DNA of 64,000 bases from Paragorgia papillata (GCA_035771165.1 JAWNZC010000031.1:104501-168500); one strand, 5' to 3'. Shown: positions 32,376-42,610, counted from the first letter of the stretch. Translations and numbers: made by a program. Notes: generated by a model from the sequence alone, not told the origin.

Positions 32376-33216
32376 TGTAAAAGTTATACACTACCTTCGA
32401 AATGCTGGAGGATTGTTTAATAAAATTTCTGTAAAAAATCCAGGTGAAATAGCTCAATTGGAGGAGTTTTGCCAACTATACTTCAATTTGTTAGTTTTAT
32501 TCTTTCCTGGCAGTGTGAATGTAACTGTTTGGACAGTGGATTATGCCTTGCCATGTCATGCGAGGCAGATATATAAGAAGTATGGAATTGGCTTTGGGAT
32601 ACTCTCCCTACAAGCCAAAGAATCAAAGCATGCAGGGCTAAAGGGTGAGCTCTCCATGACTAACCGATCACGAGGCAGTGATAGTAAGGGCAAGTGGTGG
32701 CAATTAATGAGGTCAAATTATATTAGATCTTTTTATCTGCCAGAACATCAACCTTCTCCACCCTCTTATTCGTCGCATTTTAAGTCCCGCAAACCTCCTC
32801 ATTGTGATTCACCTGGGTATTGTGATTGTGGGAGAGAGAAATTAGACGTGGAGCATACACAATGCAAGGTTTGTTGTGAGGGTATGCTTGTTAGTACGTG
32901 TGCACAACAACAACAGCTTTCATCTGATGTTATTGCTTTGCTTAAACCTTGTGTTTGCGGTGTGTGCAACAAGCGGTTTGCTGATAAACATGGGTTGGAA
33001 GCGCATCATGACACTTCACACAAAAGGCAATCAAACACTGAAGTAAATTCTTCACACAAAAGGCAACCAAACACTGAAGTAACTTCTAAAACATCCTTAA
33101 AATCTTTATCTGTAGATCAACTTAAAAGGCGTTTGAGGGAGAAAGGTCTTTCTACTTCAGGTAAAAAAAATATTCTTTTGACACGGCTAGAAGGTGCAAT
33201 GGCAGGAGAGGTATAA
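32376..33216 (+). CDS. C2H2/SAP-domain protein, last exon
   Basis: The frame is open from about 32366 (ALVKVIHYLRNAGGLFNK) through an internal Met at 32413 to TAA at 33214. Counting from that Met: residues 60-110 contain FGILSLQAKESKHAG, GKWWQLMRSNYIRSFYLPEH; 138-163 are Cys-rich (CDCG, CKVCC); 182-203 form a C2H2 finger (CGVCNKRFADKHGLEAHH); 205-222 is a duplicated HKRQxNTEV segment; 228-263 is a SAP-like domain (LSVDQLKRRLREKGLSTSG, then KKNILLTRL). The KHAGLK / RSNYxRxFYLPEH core is, as I recall, shared by uncharacterised cnidarian proteins that look element-borne. Earlier exons are not identified, because the 25-bp array sits directly upstream. SAP and zinc-finger domains suggest DNA binding. 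Its link to the giant element is by position. Confidence 0.6.
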
Positions 33217-33393
33217 TTATTTCTCAAACTTGTTGGTTTGTTCTTTTCTAAAATAGCGATTGTATCAGGAAGGGTTCAGTGTGTTGTTAAGCAATCTGAA
33301 GTATATTATTAACTTTAACTTGCAAAAAGAAACATTTTTGTAGAATATTAATAATAAATATGATACTTACCTTGCCCAAAGTGAAAAGATTTA

Positions 33394-33709
33394 TAGGGTG
33401 AGGTGGTTTTTATAAATAACCGAGTGAACCATTTTTTTAAAACACGTTCGAAACTACAGTAAAAATTGCTTCAAAGACTTTTTAAATAAAATTTACTTTT
33501 TTTTAAAGACTTAAATTAAACAAAATCTCTTTAGTTTTTCGTGCGTAAACACAAACATTTGATTATTTTGCAACAAACCTGTAAAAGCATGGTTTGATTT
33601 TATTAAAATACAGATTTTTCTTCGGTTTTCCTGAAAAAGCAACATCGGTTTTCGATTAATCATTGGTTTTCATAGTTTTTTTGGTTTATGGAAAAACCGC
33701 CTCACCCTA
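33394..33709. mobile_element. MITE with AGGGTGAGG ends
   Basis: The left end TAGGGTGAGGTGGTTTTTAT faces the right end, which reads TAGGGTGAGGCGGTTTTTCC when reverse-complemented. The interior is A/T-rich. The target duplication is uncertain. Confidence 0.7.
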
Positions 33710-34725
33710 AAAATTTATGTAATCACATGGCCGAGATGATGATTGTTAATAAATGTCTCATACGCTTTGGAAATGAAGTCCTGAGAGGAACTTAATAAAC
33801 CCCACTGAGAGCTAGGAGACATTTATTCACAAATCAAGCAAAGTACCAAGCAAAGATCATGTAATTGGTTGGTCATTGACAAAAACCCCATATAATGTAC
33901 TGTATCCTTAGTGACAAATATGCATGGTCAAACTTATGTAGTAACTCTACGATTCATTTGTAACTAGTTAATTATAAGCAACAAATAATTTCACAATTTT
34001 ATTTAACAATATTGTTTTTCAAGACGAGAAATTTGTGAATAGACTATATTATTATTATTTAAATATCTGAATGTGTAAAATTTGCATTTTAATTGACTAA
34101 GTGGTATTTACAAAGAGTAAGACAAAGCCTGCAAATAAGCATCCAGTTCAGAAAAATGACCAGTACAAATTTGTATTTTTATGCATTTTTGCACATTGCG
34201 GATTTTTCTAGTTAAATTTACTACAGTATACTGTAGCTCTGCACGCATCTTATTAAATTTTCAGTTCAAATTCCTCACCAACAGTAAAGAATGCTTATCT
34301 GACATTCAGCACACGTAGCCTGACATGTGCCATTTGTTTTTGAAAGGCACAAGCACATTGATACTGGTTATTTTGACTGTACCAAAGAAATATATTTCCA
34401 GGCTTGTAGGAATGAACTACAAATATTTTAAAATACATTGCTGATTATGTTCAGTTTGTAATGAACAACAATAACAACTCCAACATTGTAAAATACCATT
34501 GCTTATAATATTATGTATCCAGTTTATAATACAGTATAAACCACAATACAGTAACTGCAATCTTGTAATAATGATAATAATAATAATGATAATCATTGTT
34601 CTGAAAACTTTAATAAAATGATCTTGGCAGTTTTGCCAGAATTTTTTTTTTTGCAAACAATATTTATGGTTTACCTATTAACACCAAACACTTTCCCCTT
34701 GACCAGTAAAATCACTTGGTGTTTG
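33710..34725. other. Interior of giant element, nothing recognised
   Basis: AT-rich, with short palindromes only. The minus-strand frame at 34417-34656 is low complexity (poly-Ile from ATAATAATA) and unsupported. Confidence 0.5.
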
Positions 34726-34729
34726 GGCC

Positions 34730-34781
34730 AAATTAGCCTGCATTCACACCCACAGGAGAGCCTGTTTGCAGGCTAATTTAC
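34730..34781. repeat. Short palindrome
   Basis: AAATTAGCCTGCA faces TGCAGGCTAATTT across about 24 nt. Confidence 0.8.
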
Positions 34782-34914
34782 CCCAGCCACCTCGCTTTCA
34801 TTCTGCCGGAATGATCAATAAGGTCTATTGGCGGGCAAAACTACCCAGTACTAGTAGATAATAGTTTATTGTATGGTAGAATATATTGTCAAAATCCCTA
34901 CCCATTACCCGTAG

Positions 34915-35042
34915 CATAGGGAGACAATTTAACCCAGGTGTAGAGAGAGGTTCGGCTTAGGATTTCGGGTATGATGGCTATAGATCTACCCAAACACATA
35001 ACCTTAAGCCGAACCTCTCTCTACGCCCGGGTTAAGTTGTTT
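34915..35042. repeat. Palindromic MITE
   Basis: GTAGAGAGAGGTTCGGCTTA faces TAAGCCGAACCTCTCTCTAC. The outer parts GGGAGACAATTTAACCC / GGGTTAAGTTGTTTCCC pair too, and the loop is about 45 nt. Confidence 0.9.
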
Positions 35043-35156
35043 CCCCTTGGCTAAGGTGGACACTGGATGTTAACTTCAAATTGGTCCCAATTGTGATTTT
35101 TTGCAAATTTTCAATATGATGCTTACCAAGCAAGTAATGTATTGTTCAATTCACTA

Positions 35157-35869
35157 TTAAGCTTCCTGGTTAATAACAGCTTGAAGTCTTAAATCTAGTG
35201 AAAAATCCTCCCTGTCGTATCGCTGAACATAAAATGTAAGTGTCACTTTTTCTTGCTTGACATTGTATTCAAAAATCAGTGGTGTTGACTTTCCAACAAC
35301 TATGGCTGCTCTTCCAGAATATCGTAGCAGTGTGCGACCATTCTCCTTGACTTTGGAGAAGTGTCTTTTCTTTAAAAAGTTATTCCCACCAAATCTGACC
35401 GGCGAGAACACCTTTGACGCCGTCTCGAATCGATCCACAGTTACCAACATTTGAGCTTTGGTGTTCTTTAACGACCCGCCATACCCAACAGCAATATTGC
35501 ATAAACGCCGAAATATATTATATGGCAAAAACAACTTTACAGGTGGCATTAGTCCAGTATTTCTGGAACGGCCAAGCTTACTACATGGCTTTCCCCAATT
35601 CTCGAAGATACGAGTCGATTAGAGGCCCGGTAAGCTCAAACTTGTTAGAAGCTCGTTCTTCTAAGATGGGATCGAGGTCTCGCATTCCATAATTAGGCTT
35701 CGACTTGCACTCCCATACGGCATTCATCCACAAATTCTCCACCGAAAACTTCATTGCCACTAGCGCGGGGTTCCAAAACTTCTCTGACCTCTCTGTGTCA
35801 TCTCCAGATCACCCTAGTTTAAGCGTGGAAAGCGCGGCTATAATTTTCTCAGCCTCTGAATTCGCCATG
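35157..35869 (-). pseudogene. Unrecognised gene facing inward from right TIR
   Basis: The minus-strand ATG at 35869, 180 bp inside the right TIR edge, opens MANSEAEKIIAALSTLKL, then an in-frame TGA, then DDTERSEKFWNPALVAMKFS and MRDLDPILEERASNKFEL to a stop near 35580. A second, longer frame (35549-35157, 130 codons from MPPVKLFLPYNIFRRLCNIA) continues with NIAVGYGGSLKNTKAQML and VVGKSTPLIFEYNVKQEKV. The two may be exons or frameshifted parts of one protein; a clean intron is not evident. I know no matching family. Its placement mirrors the transposase gene at the left TIR, so it could be a second element protein. The stop suggests inactivation. Confidence 0.45.
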
Positions 35870-36048
35870 TTGAAAAGTTTTAAATTTCGATGGAAATCTA
35901 CTCCCCTGGGAATGACCGCTTATGGTATCCGACCCCGCGCTTCCGGAGGAAAACTCCTTAGCAACCGACCATCGTGTTAGCAACATTAAGAAGATGCTTG
36001 ACGACGTTAATAAAAATAGCCGAGTCAGCCATTTAACCCTTGACAGTT

Positions 36049-37682
36049 TATATTCTGGCAAACCCCTCTGAAGAAAGTGTTTCAATGTCTTTCGAACAGC
36101 TTACCGAACGGTGTTTCATTCAAAGCATCATTTACTCTATCCAGTTAAGGTTAGGGGGGAAGCTAGAATCATTTACACACTCTTCGCTTGCCAAACTAAC
36201 AACAGGACTGTCTCCAACAGGTTGATTAACTGCGTTTTCTTCAAATACGATAACACTTTCGACTATATGCTTTGATTTTTTTGGACCAAGAAATAAATAT
36301 TTTAAACTGAATACTTTGAATTCTGCCTTATGAGACGACGCGACGCTGTACATTCTCCATGGTTACACCAACGCCTCGCCTAAACTTGCCCATGCATTAA
36401 TACCCCCATAAAATGAATTAAATATTCTACTTATATGCAAATCCGGTTATGTTTTAGCTTAGTAATTTTAATGACTTTTCCATTTTGTGTTCTGCACGTG
36501 CGAGAATCTTATAACATACTAGATCATAGCGACGAATTATTTAACCAAGCTCTGTAATTTTTCAAAGTGCTTGGTCAATGATGCTGTCGAATAATGTTCT
36601 TCTAAGTGTACAATAACGATTCGCTACCATTCAAGGCGACTCTTTTTAACTTCATACGGTTCCTATGTGTATAAACATCACAAAAGCGACACAAATATCT
36701 AATATAATATTCAAAAGCGAACCAAATATCTAATATAATATTCATATATAAGCTTTTCATTGCTATGTGCCGATACGTTTTTTCTGAGCTCACGGCTTTT
36801 CGGATTGATTCGTACATATCTTAAGTTCAGCTTCTCAAAGTGATTCTTCGTTCTATCTTCCTTCACTTATAAACGAGGGTTTAGTTAGGAATGATTCTAG
36901 GATGATTTATTCTGTTAGGTTCTAACCCTAATATAATATTCATAGCTTATTCAGATAATATTCGAGTTACTTTATCTCACCAGATTCAGTCATTTAGAAT
37001 GTTCGAAACCCACTATATTCCTCTAGACAAGATTTAGGATAAAAATATAAAGTGTGTCTACTAATTTATCTTTAATTCCTTGTAAAGAACGTCTATTTTG
37101 TCTTGAGTTTATTGTACGCATGCTCTGTATGCTTACATGTCCCACAAGTGTTAACTGGTAGTAGGATAAAGTGTATACATGAAAAGGTAATTACTATTAC
37201 TTACAAGGAATATAAGTCGAATGCCTTTTGATGACGTGACTTCGGGAATCAGTCGGAGAGCTATCGGTTGCGATGACGTATTACACGGGGGTTGGATGAA
37301 AGCTAACGATAACGATGCATAAATAATAAGCTGTATGACGTAGCGAAAACCAGGGGGTTGAGTAACAGCTAGGGTTTAGGGGGGAAGTTAGGGTTAGTTA
37401 CTACGTCCCAAAGGAGCCTGAGAAATAATGACGCAAGCATAAATAATGCGATTAGGGTTAGGAAGTGCTGAACGAGCCTGAGAATGAATGACGTATGCAT
37501 AAATAATGAGATTAGGGTTAGGAGGTCCCAAAGGAGCCTGAGAATGAATGACGTATGCATAAATAATGAGATTAGGGTTAGGAGGTCTCAAAGGAGCCTG
37601 AGGAGGATATTGACAGAGCTCATTAAAAATTCAATTTACCTAATTAATTATGAATCAGCCAGAGTGGGGGGTATCACTACTT
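36049..37682 (-). repeat. Right terminal inverted repeat of the giant element
   Basis: The inverted partner of 9736-14068 without its 2.7-kb insertion. It contains the minus-strand copy of the small frame at 36132-36353, the AACGTATCGGCACATAGCAA block at about 36760-36780 and the tandem array at its outer end. Confidence 0.88.
37380..37610 (-). repeat. 60-bp tandem array in right TIR
   Basis: Units with AGGAGCCTGAG start near 37411, 37471, 37531 and 37591 (one reads ACGAGCCTGAG): three full units plus partial ones. Each has ATTAGGGTTAGGA and TGACGTATGCATAAATAATG. The copy number is lower than in the left arm. Confidence 0.95.
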
Positions 37683-37689
37683 CTATATT

Positions 37690-38240
37690 TACAGGGGGAA
37701 ATACTGATACCTCATTCAAGATTGTAAGCTTTTTTTATTATTCTGCATTACTTGTACACCAAAAAAAACATTTTTGGAAGAATCAGAATAATTCCAAAGA
37801 TATATCCTCACCGAAACCCTTGGTTTTCTGCCACGTTGCTCCGAACGGTTTACACTGAGCAGAGTACTTGATATAATTATCTTCGAATGACAGGTTTGTG
37901 AGGCTCACAAAAATCAGATAGCGGATTATGCGCAGAACGGAGTGGAATGTACCTTTAAATTACTGAAATTTAATCACAATATACATGTCAGGAATCTTTA
38001 GGCGAATATCCTGCCACCATGTTGAAAATATATTATGTTATTGGTAGAATAAGTTAGGCAGTAAAGCATTAAATATACGTGTAGCTTTTCATTTTCTCCT
38101 TGCTCCAACAACCACCAAAGTGCGCACGCGTGAACGCTCGCATGCCCTCCCAGGTTTGCGGGTTCAACGATAGCTATCAACAAATGTGTACATAATTATC
38201 AAACGATTCAGTATTACTGACAATTGTAGAACATTGCAAG
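37690..38240. other. Spacer between giant element and Polinton
   Basis: No gene. Around 37930-37985 a segment (TGCGCAGAACGGAGTGGAAT, then GTACCTTTAAATT) is an inverted, diverged copy of about 9660-9715 on the other side of the giant element. Confidence 0.55.
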
Positions 38241-38257
38241 CAAGTGTACATTAAAAT

Positions 38258-38362
38258 ACAAAACAATGGACACTCCAACTAACTTGCGGTCACCATCAGG
38301 AATGGTGCTGGTGTAACGCGATCGACTATAAATACAGGATAATAACTAAATGATGATTTCAT
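38258..38362 (+). repeat. Polinton left terminal inverted repeat
   Basis: Contains AAAACAATGGACACTCC, then CCATCAGGAATGGTGCTGGT, then GTAACGCGATCGACTATAAA and AGGATAATAACTAAATGATG. The right TIR matches it in inverted orientation with scattered differences. Confidence 0.85.
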
Positions 38363-38710
38363 AAGCAGTATAGCACTTGGGCGTGCTAGGACACTGTTTC
38401 CAGTATATGGTGAAATATTGTGGTTTGCTGTTTTCTGGTTACAAATATTGGAATCTATATATTGATACTAATTTCGGTATAGGCGCAGTTTATTACCCTT
38501 TCTTACTTAGCGTGGCATTTTAGCCTGGAATCTATTGCAAAGTTTCCAGCGCTTTATAGAAAAATAAATTGATCTATATATCCTTTCAAATATATGGATG
38601 CTTGTTTATTCGTTAAAAAAAATATGTAATCCTACTATCTGGTCGACTCTGAAAATAGTTAGGTGACGTATCCTATAGTATGATTGGTGTGTACGGAGTC
38701 TTATTTCTTG

Positions 38711-39111
38711 CTAGAAGGCTGACAGCTGTCTTATCCGTTCTATTAGTAGTTCAACAAATATCTCATGTAGTTCACGTCCTCTTGTGTACCCGCAGAGTCG
38801 ACATTTGATGAGTCCTCTATTAGCTCTAATTATATTAAGACAGCAGTTTGTACATATCCTTTTATTACAGCAGGAGCAGCTAATGAATGATTTTTTAGTT
38901 TCACAGCATATCTCACACTCTAAGTCTCCTGCTAACGCGTGGTTGATTAGTCTACTGATATAGAGTCTATAGTGCTGGTCGGATATAATGGGATTGATAT
39001 TATACAGTCCACTACGATCCGAGCCTTATGAGTGTTTGCGTTGATGATCTCATTGTGAATATTCAGGTACATACGTCTAGTCTCTTCGTCTATGAGTCTA
39101 TTGGATTTCAT
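38711..39111 (-). pseudogene. Polinton RING-like zinc-finger protein
   Basis: On the minus strand MKSNRLIDEETRRMYLNIHN starts at 39111. A frameshift near 39000 moves the reading frame, which then gives HYRLYISRLINHALAGDLEC and a Cys-rich domain: CEIC, then SCSCCNKRICTNCC and CRLCG, and it ends at TAG 38711. The spacing of CxxC pairs resembles a RING finger with cysteines in place of the usual histidine. RING-like proteins are carried by some Polintons and may act as ubiquitin ligases, though that role is inferred. It is the outermost gene on the left side. Confidence 0.6.
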
Positions 39112-39118
39112 TACTCTA

Positions 39119-39683
39119 CTACACTTGATGTTTCATTAGCTGGCCCGCTTTCGTGTTCTGGCTCATGTAATGGGAAACGACATGATTTCCAATTGTGATA
39201 CCACCGCTTATAATTCCCAACGTTGGAAGATATGGTGATATCCTCGAAACGATAATCTCTATGTCTTTCTTAAGAAGCCTATCATTCTGTAACTCCTTAT
39301 CTAGTTCTTCGCTACATTCAATAGCATCTAGTCCACCAAACATTCCTGCGAATTTCCTTATAAGCAGGTCTGTGACAAATTGGTTGGCCCTATCAAGTAT
39401 TTTCCTTTCGAATTCCATGTGGACTTTATTAATGACTTTAGCTGACGCTTTCTTAAGGTAGGCCACAGATTGAGTGGTGTTACCGTCCTCCGACTCCCTT
39501 ATCAGTTCGGCGCGCTTCTCTTCAGTGGTGGAGTTTTTGTCTGGTGTCCCCTGGGGCGTATCCGTTTCATTTTTTATCACCATCAATGTTTTTACTAGCG
39601 GTTCTTATTTCTGATTCTGCATTTTGTAATTCATGAACTAGTTCGTCTAGCGCTTCAACTTCCTTACTCTTGCGTTTTGGCAT
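39119..39683 (-). pseudogene. Conserved Polinton protein of unknown function
   Basis: The minus-strand ATG at 39683 opens MPKRKSKEVEALDELVHELQ and runs 41 codons to a stop. The overlapping frame from 39586 continues EEKRAELIRESEDGNTTQSV, YLKKASAKVINKVHMEFERK and LGGI-like FAGMFGGLDAIECSEELDKE, then a Gly-rich SPYLPTLGIISGGITIGNHV. The two frames join naturally if one base is allowed for, so I read a single protein of about 190 residues with one frameshift. Charged and coiled-coil-like at the N-terminus, with one hydrophobic Gly-rich segment near the C-terminus. I recall similar proteins next to Polinton ATPases in cnidarians but know no function. Confidence 0.55.
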
Positions 39684-39706
39684 TGCTTAGTATACAGTAT
39701 GTTTAT

Positions 39707-40324
39707 TTAACATTGCGGCATAACGATTTTATAGTCGTATGGATGACGGAGTGATATCTCTAACCTGGCTTATTTATTATCTCTTAGCTGTTGGTTAATA
39801 TGCGTTAACTCGTTTTTATCAACGCCGTTCATGTTGTCTTCATATATTGTTTTCATATCGTTTTTATTTGGGTTGTAGAATGTAATGAGTTTACTGATGT
39901 TTTCACGATATGGTTTCGCTATACACGTTAGCAGCTGGGTTATTACGATAGTTGACAAACCGCAATGTCTAGCGCACTGAATGTTAATTTAACTAGCTCG
40001 CTTGTCGAGCTCGCTTGTTCTGTTTTTAACATCCTGTCCACTTGCACAGTCATCTAGTATAATCACACTATTTGAACCTCTATATATTTCAGACACGTAT
40101 TTCAAAATTATGCCAACATGGTCCTGTTCACATTGGATAGTAATAACGTCTGGATCGTTTAGATATTTGCATTCTTGGTATGTTTTATTCCAATCGAAAG
40201 ACGGACAAATTAGGATGATATAATCAAGATGGTTCTTATACTCTTGTTCAAGCATTGTTAAAAGGCAATGTGTTTTACCAGAAGATGTCATTCCAACTAT
40301 TGGCATACGGAAGAGTGTCTCCAT
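39707..40324 (-). pseudogene. Polinton A32/FtsK-type packaging ATPase
   Basis: The minus-strand start at 40324 reads METLFRMPIVGMTSSGKTHC. GMTSSGKTH is the Walker A motif (P-loop) and SNSVIILDDCA is Walker B with its acidic pair. After about 110 codons the frame is broken twice near 39985-40000, then continues STIVITQLLTCIAKPYRENI and KLITFYNPNKNDMKTIYEDN. A TAA at about 39780 interrupts, and RLEISLRHPYDYKIVMPQC closes at 39709. The family (poxvirus A32-like, HerA/FtsK superfamily) pumps DNA into capsids; in Polintons it is taken as evidence of a virion stage. The breaks make this copy inactive. Confidence 0.85.
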
Positions 40325-40329
40325 CTATA

Positions 40330-40770
40330 TTATAACTAATATTGGATGCTTTGTAAATCGTGGTTAATTAGGTTGATTAATCCGTCACTCACAACGAATA
40401 TGTTGCATTTCACGTTCGCTACTTTCGAAGTACTATGCTAGGGACAAATCAGGATCTTTATGTGCTCAGGAAGTAGACTGACTCATGCCGAGTGCATCGC
40501 GATCTGGAAACTTCGCATCACCCGTAACGTTGTTGGTCAATTTGGCCAATTTCTAGCACCTGTTTACAAATATTACTATGGATAGTGGCGCTTTTAGTGC
40601 AAAAATAAGACAAGCTAGGGAGTCGAGCTAAGCAAACGTTTTTTTAGTTACAACTGTTGCTGAAGTCAGATGGATCTGGGAAAAGAAGAAATATTAAACC
40701 GTTTAAGCAAAATTTGAATTATTGTGTGCTCTCCTTATTATTTATTGTTGAGAATCTCCATTATTATGGT
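40330..40770. other. Polinton interval without recognisable gene
   Basis: This lies between the ATPase and the capsid-type gene. The capsid-like frame ends abruptly near 40780 and nothing recognisable continues here. It may be an insertion or a badly decayed capsid C-terminus. A 17-codon plus-strand frame (MDSGAFSAKIRQARESS at 40576) is noted only. Confidence 0.45.
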
Positions 40771-40774
40771 CGTC

Positions 40775-41580
40775 AATGCGCACGCGCGCCACCGTCTTGT
40801 CGCAAATTTCTGGCAACGCGTAAGACAGACTTCGGCCTGTGCTATAGAGAGACACAACTTCGTCATATGATGGACTCTCTATTGTTTCGTACTCATGTTG
40901 CATGTTCTACAGTGTGTAGCATGCAGCCACAGTTTGTCCACCCTGCGCAACCATGATGTCGGAAGCTCTGGCGAGGGTTAAGATGTATTCGAAATCGTTG
41001 TTCATAGCGTATGGTGCGTGTAGTCCGTGGTCAGCGAGCACCTTTGATATGCATATCTTTTGTTTGGTGCCATGGATAGCATACACTAGTGCATCACTTA
41101 CTTTTGCTGCGTCGCCTGAGTTAGCTGCACTGTCATCTTTTCAAATGAGTTTTCTGAGGTTCTCAACTGCGATTCCATACTGTGGCATGTTATTGCGTTC
41201 ACGCACTTTTAGTTCTCCACAAGTATTTGTAGACCTCGTACAGGGACTCTGCATTGTTATCGTACACTATTTCACCAGCGAACTTGATTTGTAGACGTGA
41301 TACGATATATTTTGATAGGTTGTTTAGGAACCATGATTTAGTGTTCTTATTTTTGAAGTCAAATACTAGGTTAATACTTCCTGGGACAACGCATACACCT
41401 TGTGATAGCGAAGGTACGTTAATATATAGTTCCTCGCCTTCTATTGCACTATTCGGGTTCATGATTACTATAGGTGTCGAGTTCGATCGTTTACCTCTTA
41501 GAGAAATCATATGGCTCCTTCTGAAGCCTGGAATAAGGTCTTCGTTAAGGTTTGCAGGTGCATTTCTTAAAGCGCTCTAA
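40775..41580 (-). pseudogene. Polinton capsid-type protein, truncated
   Basis: On the minus strand NLNEDLIPGFRRSHMISLRG leads into INLVFDFKNKNTKSWFLNNL, KYIVSRLQIKFAGEIVYDNN and SLYEVYKYLW. A frame change near 41200 gives MPQYGIAVENLRKLI, a TGA, then KDDSAANSGDAAKVSDALVY, GTKQKICISKVLADHGLHAP and DFEYILTLARASDIMV, then SPSYDEVVSLYSTGRSLSYA before similarity is lost near 40780. The KNxNTKSWFLNNL block resembles, from memory, the Polinton protein identified as the major (double jelly-roll) capsid protein; the assignment is not verified by structure. It has at least one frameshift and two stops, and the C-terminus is missing. Confidence 0.65.
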
Positions 41581-42225
41581 ATTCGTCAGAATTTATGCCA
41601 GGAAAATAAAATAGATATCGTTAGAAAGCTACTAATTTGTAGAATACAACGGTGTCTTTGACTTTGCGATAAACACAAACCGTTAATAGTTGCGAATTTT
41701 CTAAAAAAAACAAGAGGGCTTCACCCGCGGCCAGTCAAGTAAAAATCGTTTTATTTTGTTCACAATCTTTTTTGTAGTTTGATTCCGAGATAAATTTCCA
41801 GCAAAACGGTGTCAGTGTTTTTTTATTTATCGCCTGGTTTCGAATTTATGACTTATTTTGTCTGGATGTTGGTCGAAAAACAGCATTTTCAACTTTGATC
41901 GTCAATAAATTCGGAAAAACTCAACATATCAAAAAACGCTGAAACCGTTTTGCTGGAAATTTATCTCAGAAGCGAACTGCGAAAAAAGATTTTGATCAAA
42001 ATAAAACGCTTTTTTCTTAAGTCGCCCCAAGTGAAGCCCCTTGGTTTTAATTAAAAAATTCACAACTATTAACGGTTTGTGTTTATCGCGAAACCATGCA
42101 AAGACACCATTGTATTCTACAAATTAATACATTTCCAATGATATCTATTTTATTTTTCTGGCATAAATTATGACGAATTGAGAGCGCTTTACAGAAATGA
42201 CCCTGCAAACCTTAACGAAGAGCTT
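41530..42225. repeat. Foldback carrying inverted capsid-gene start
   Basis: Arms of about 300 bp are inverted copies: GATAAACACAAACCGTTAAT, GATAAATTTCCAGCAAAACG and CTTCGTTAAGGTTTGCAGG occur in both orientations. The outermost part of both arms encodes the start of the capsid-type protein (ANLNED or ANLNEE segments): on the minus strand at the left and on the plus strand at the right, where the copy is less decayed. So this is an inverted duplication that includes Polinton sequence, not a simple MITE. Confidence 0.75.
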
Positions 42226-42340
42226 AATTGTGTTTCTTGCATCATAAACTAGGTAGGGTTGTTTTTTGTCTCATCTGCTTGTAATAATCGTGCGCGAACC
42301 ATGTTGCAGGAAGGGCGAGTACTCATAGATTGCTTCCTAA

Positions 42341-42610
42341 TCAGGATAAAGCTACTGCACCGTATTTTAATAGGGCTACTAATAGGCTGACAACGGCGGT
42401 GATAATGGGACCTAAAACGGGACCAAGCCTTTTTGATAGCTTTTTGAAGGTGTTGTAAACGGATTGTCCAAATGATTTCGTAGCATGTGCACTTTTTTTG
42501 ATAGCATGACGTGCGCCAAGTATAACGGTTGTTATTGAGGAAGCTACAGTTAATCCTAGTGCACTAGCGCCAAGCCAATTATCCTTTATCCATTTTTTGA
42601 AACGCTCCAA
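42341..42610 (-). CDS. Small Polinton membrane protein
   Basis: The minus-strand frame MERFKKWIKDNWLGASALGL has 89 codons. A first hydrophobic segment at residues 13-31 (WLGASALGLTVASSITTVI) is followed by a basic stretch (RHAIKKSAHATK) and a second hydrophobic segment at residues 61-88 (RLGPVLGPIITAVVSLLVAL). An upstream in-frame extension (NNKSVNDLSRLERFKK) suggests that the true start is earlier or that this is the C-terminal part of a longer protein. Small two-helix proteins with this look are common in cnidarian Polintons; the role is unknown, possibly membrane interaction of the particle. No stop is seen inside. Confidence 0.5.
   Translation of the reverse strand: MERFKKWIKDNWLGASALGLTVASSITTVILGARHAIKKSAHATKSFGQSVYNTFKKLSKRLGPVLGPIITAVVSLLVALLKYGAVALS

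Larger units (their letters stand above)
9736..37682. mobile_element. Giant KDZ-type DNA element (~28 kb) with long TIRs
   Basis: Two inverted blocks bound this region: 9736-14068 and 36049-37682. Both begin AAGTAGTGATACCCCCCACT at their outer end, continue into 60-bp tandem units, share the long block around 13265-14068 / 36049-36850, and end at AGAATATAA. By hand count the segment 13272-13520 differs from its partner at about 4 of 250 bases. Inside are KDZ transposase exons starting about 160 bp from the left inner edge and a second gene starting 180 bp from the right inner edge. No clear target duplication was found (TATCTAT on the left, CTATATTT on the right). A further weak inverted similarity (TTTAAAGGTGCATTACACTC at about 9680 against its counterpart near 37945) lies outside. 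The outer limit could therefore be larger, or the element may sit inside another palindromic repeat. Confidence 0.7.

Noticed and set aside
34417..34656. 79-codon minus-strand frame
   Set aside because: The Ile run comes from an ATAATAATA repeat; the rest is unrecognisable.
38130..38170. tRNA-like B-box (GCGGGTTCAACGA)
   Set aside because: It lacks the full B-box consensus, has no A-box at a suitable distance and no cloverleaf that I could draw.
39195..39461. Plus-strand 88-codon frame opposite the unknown Polinton gene
   Set aside because: It is the antisense shadow of a better supported minus-strand coding region; the same holds for plus-strand frames at 40002, 40953, 41254 and 59441.
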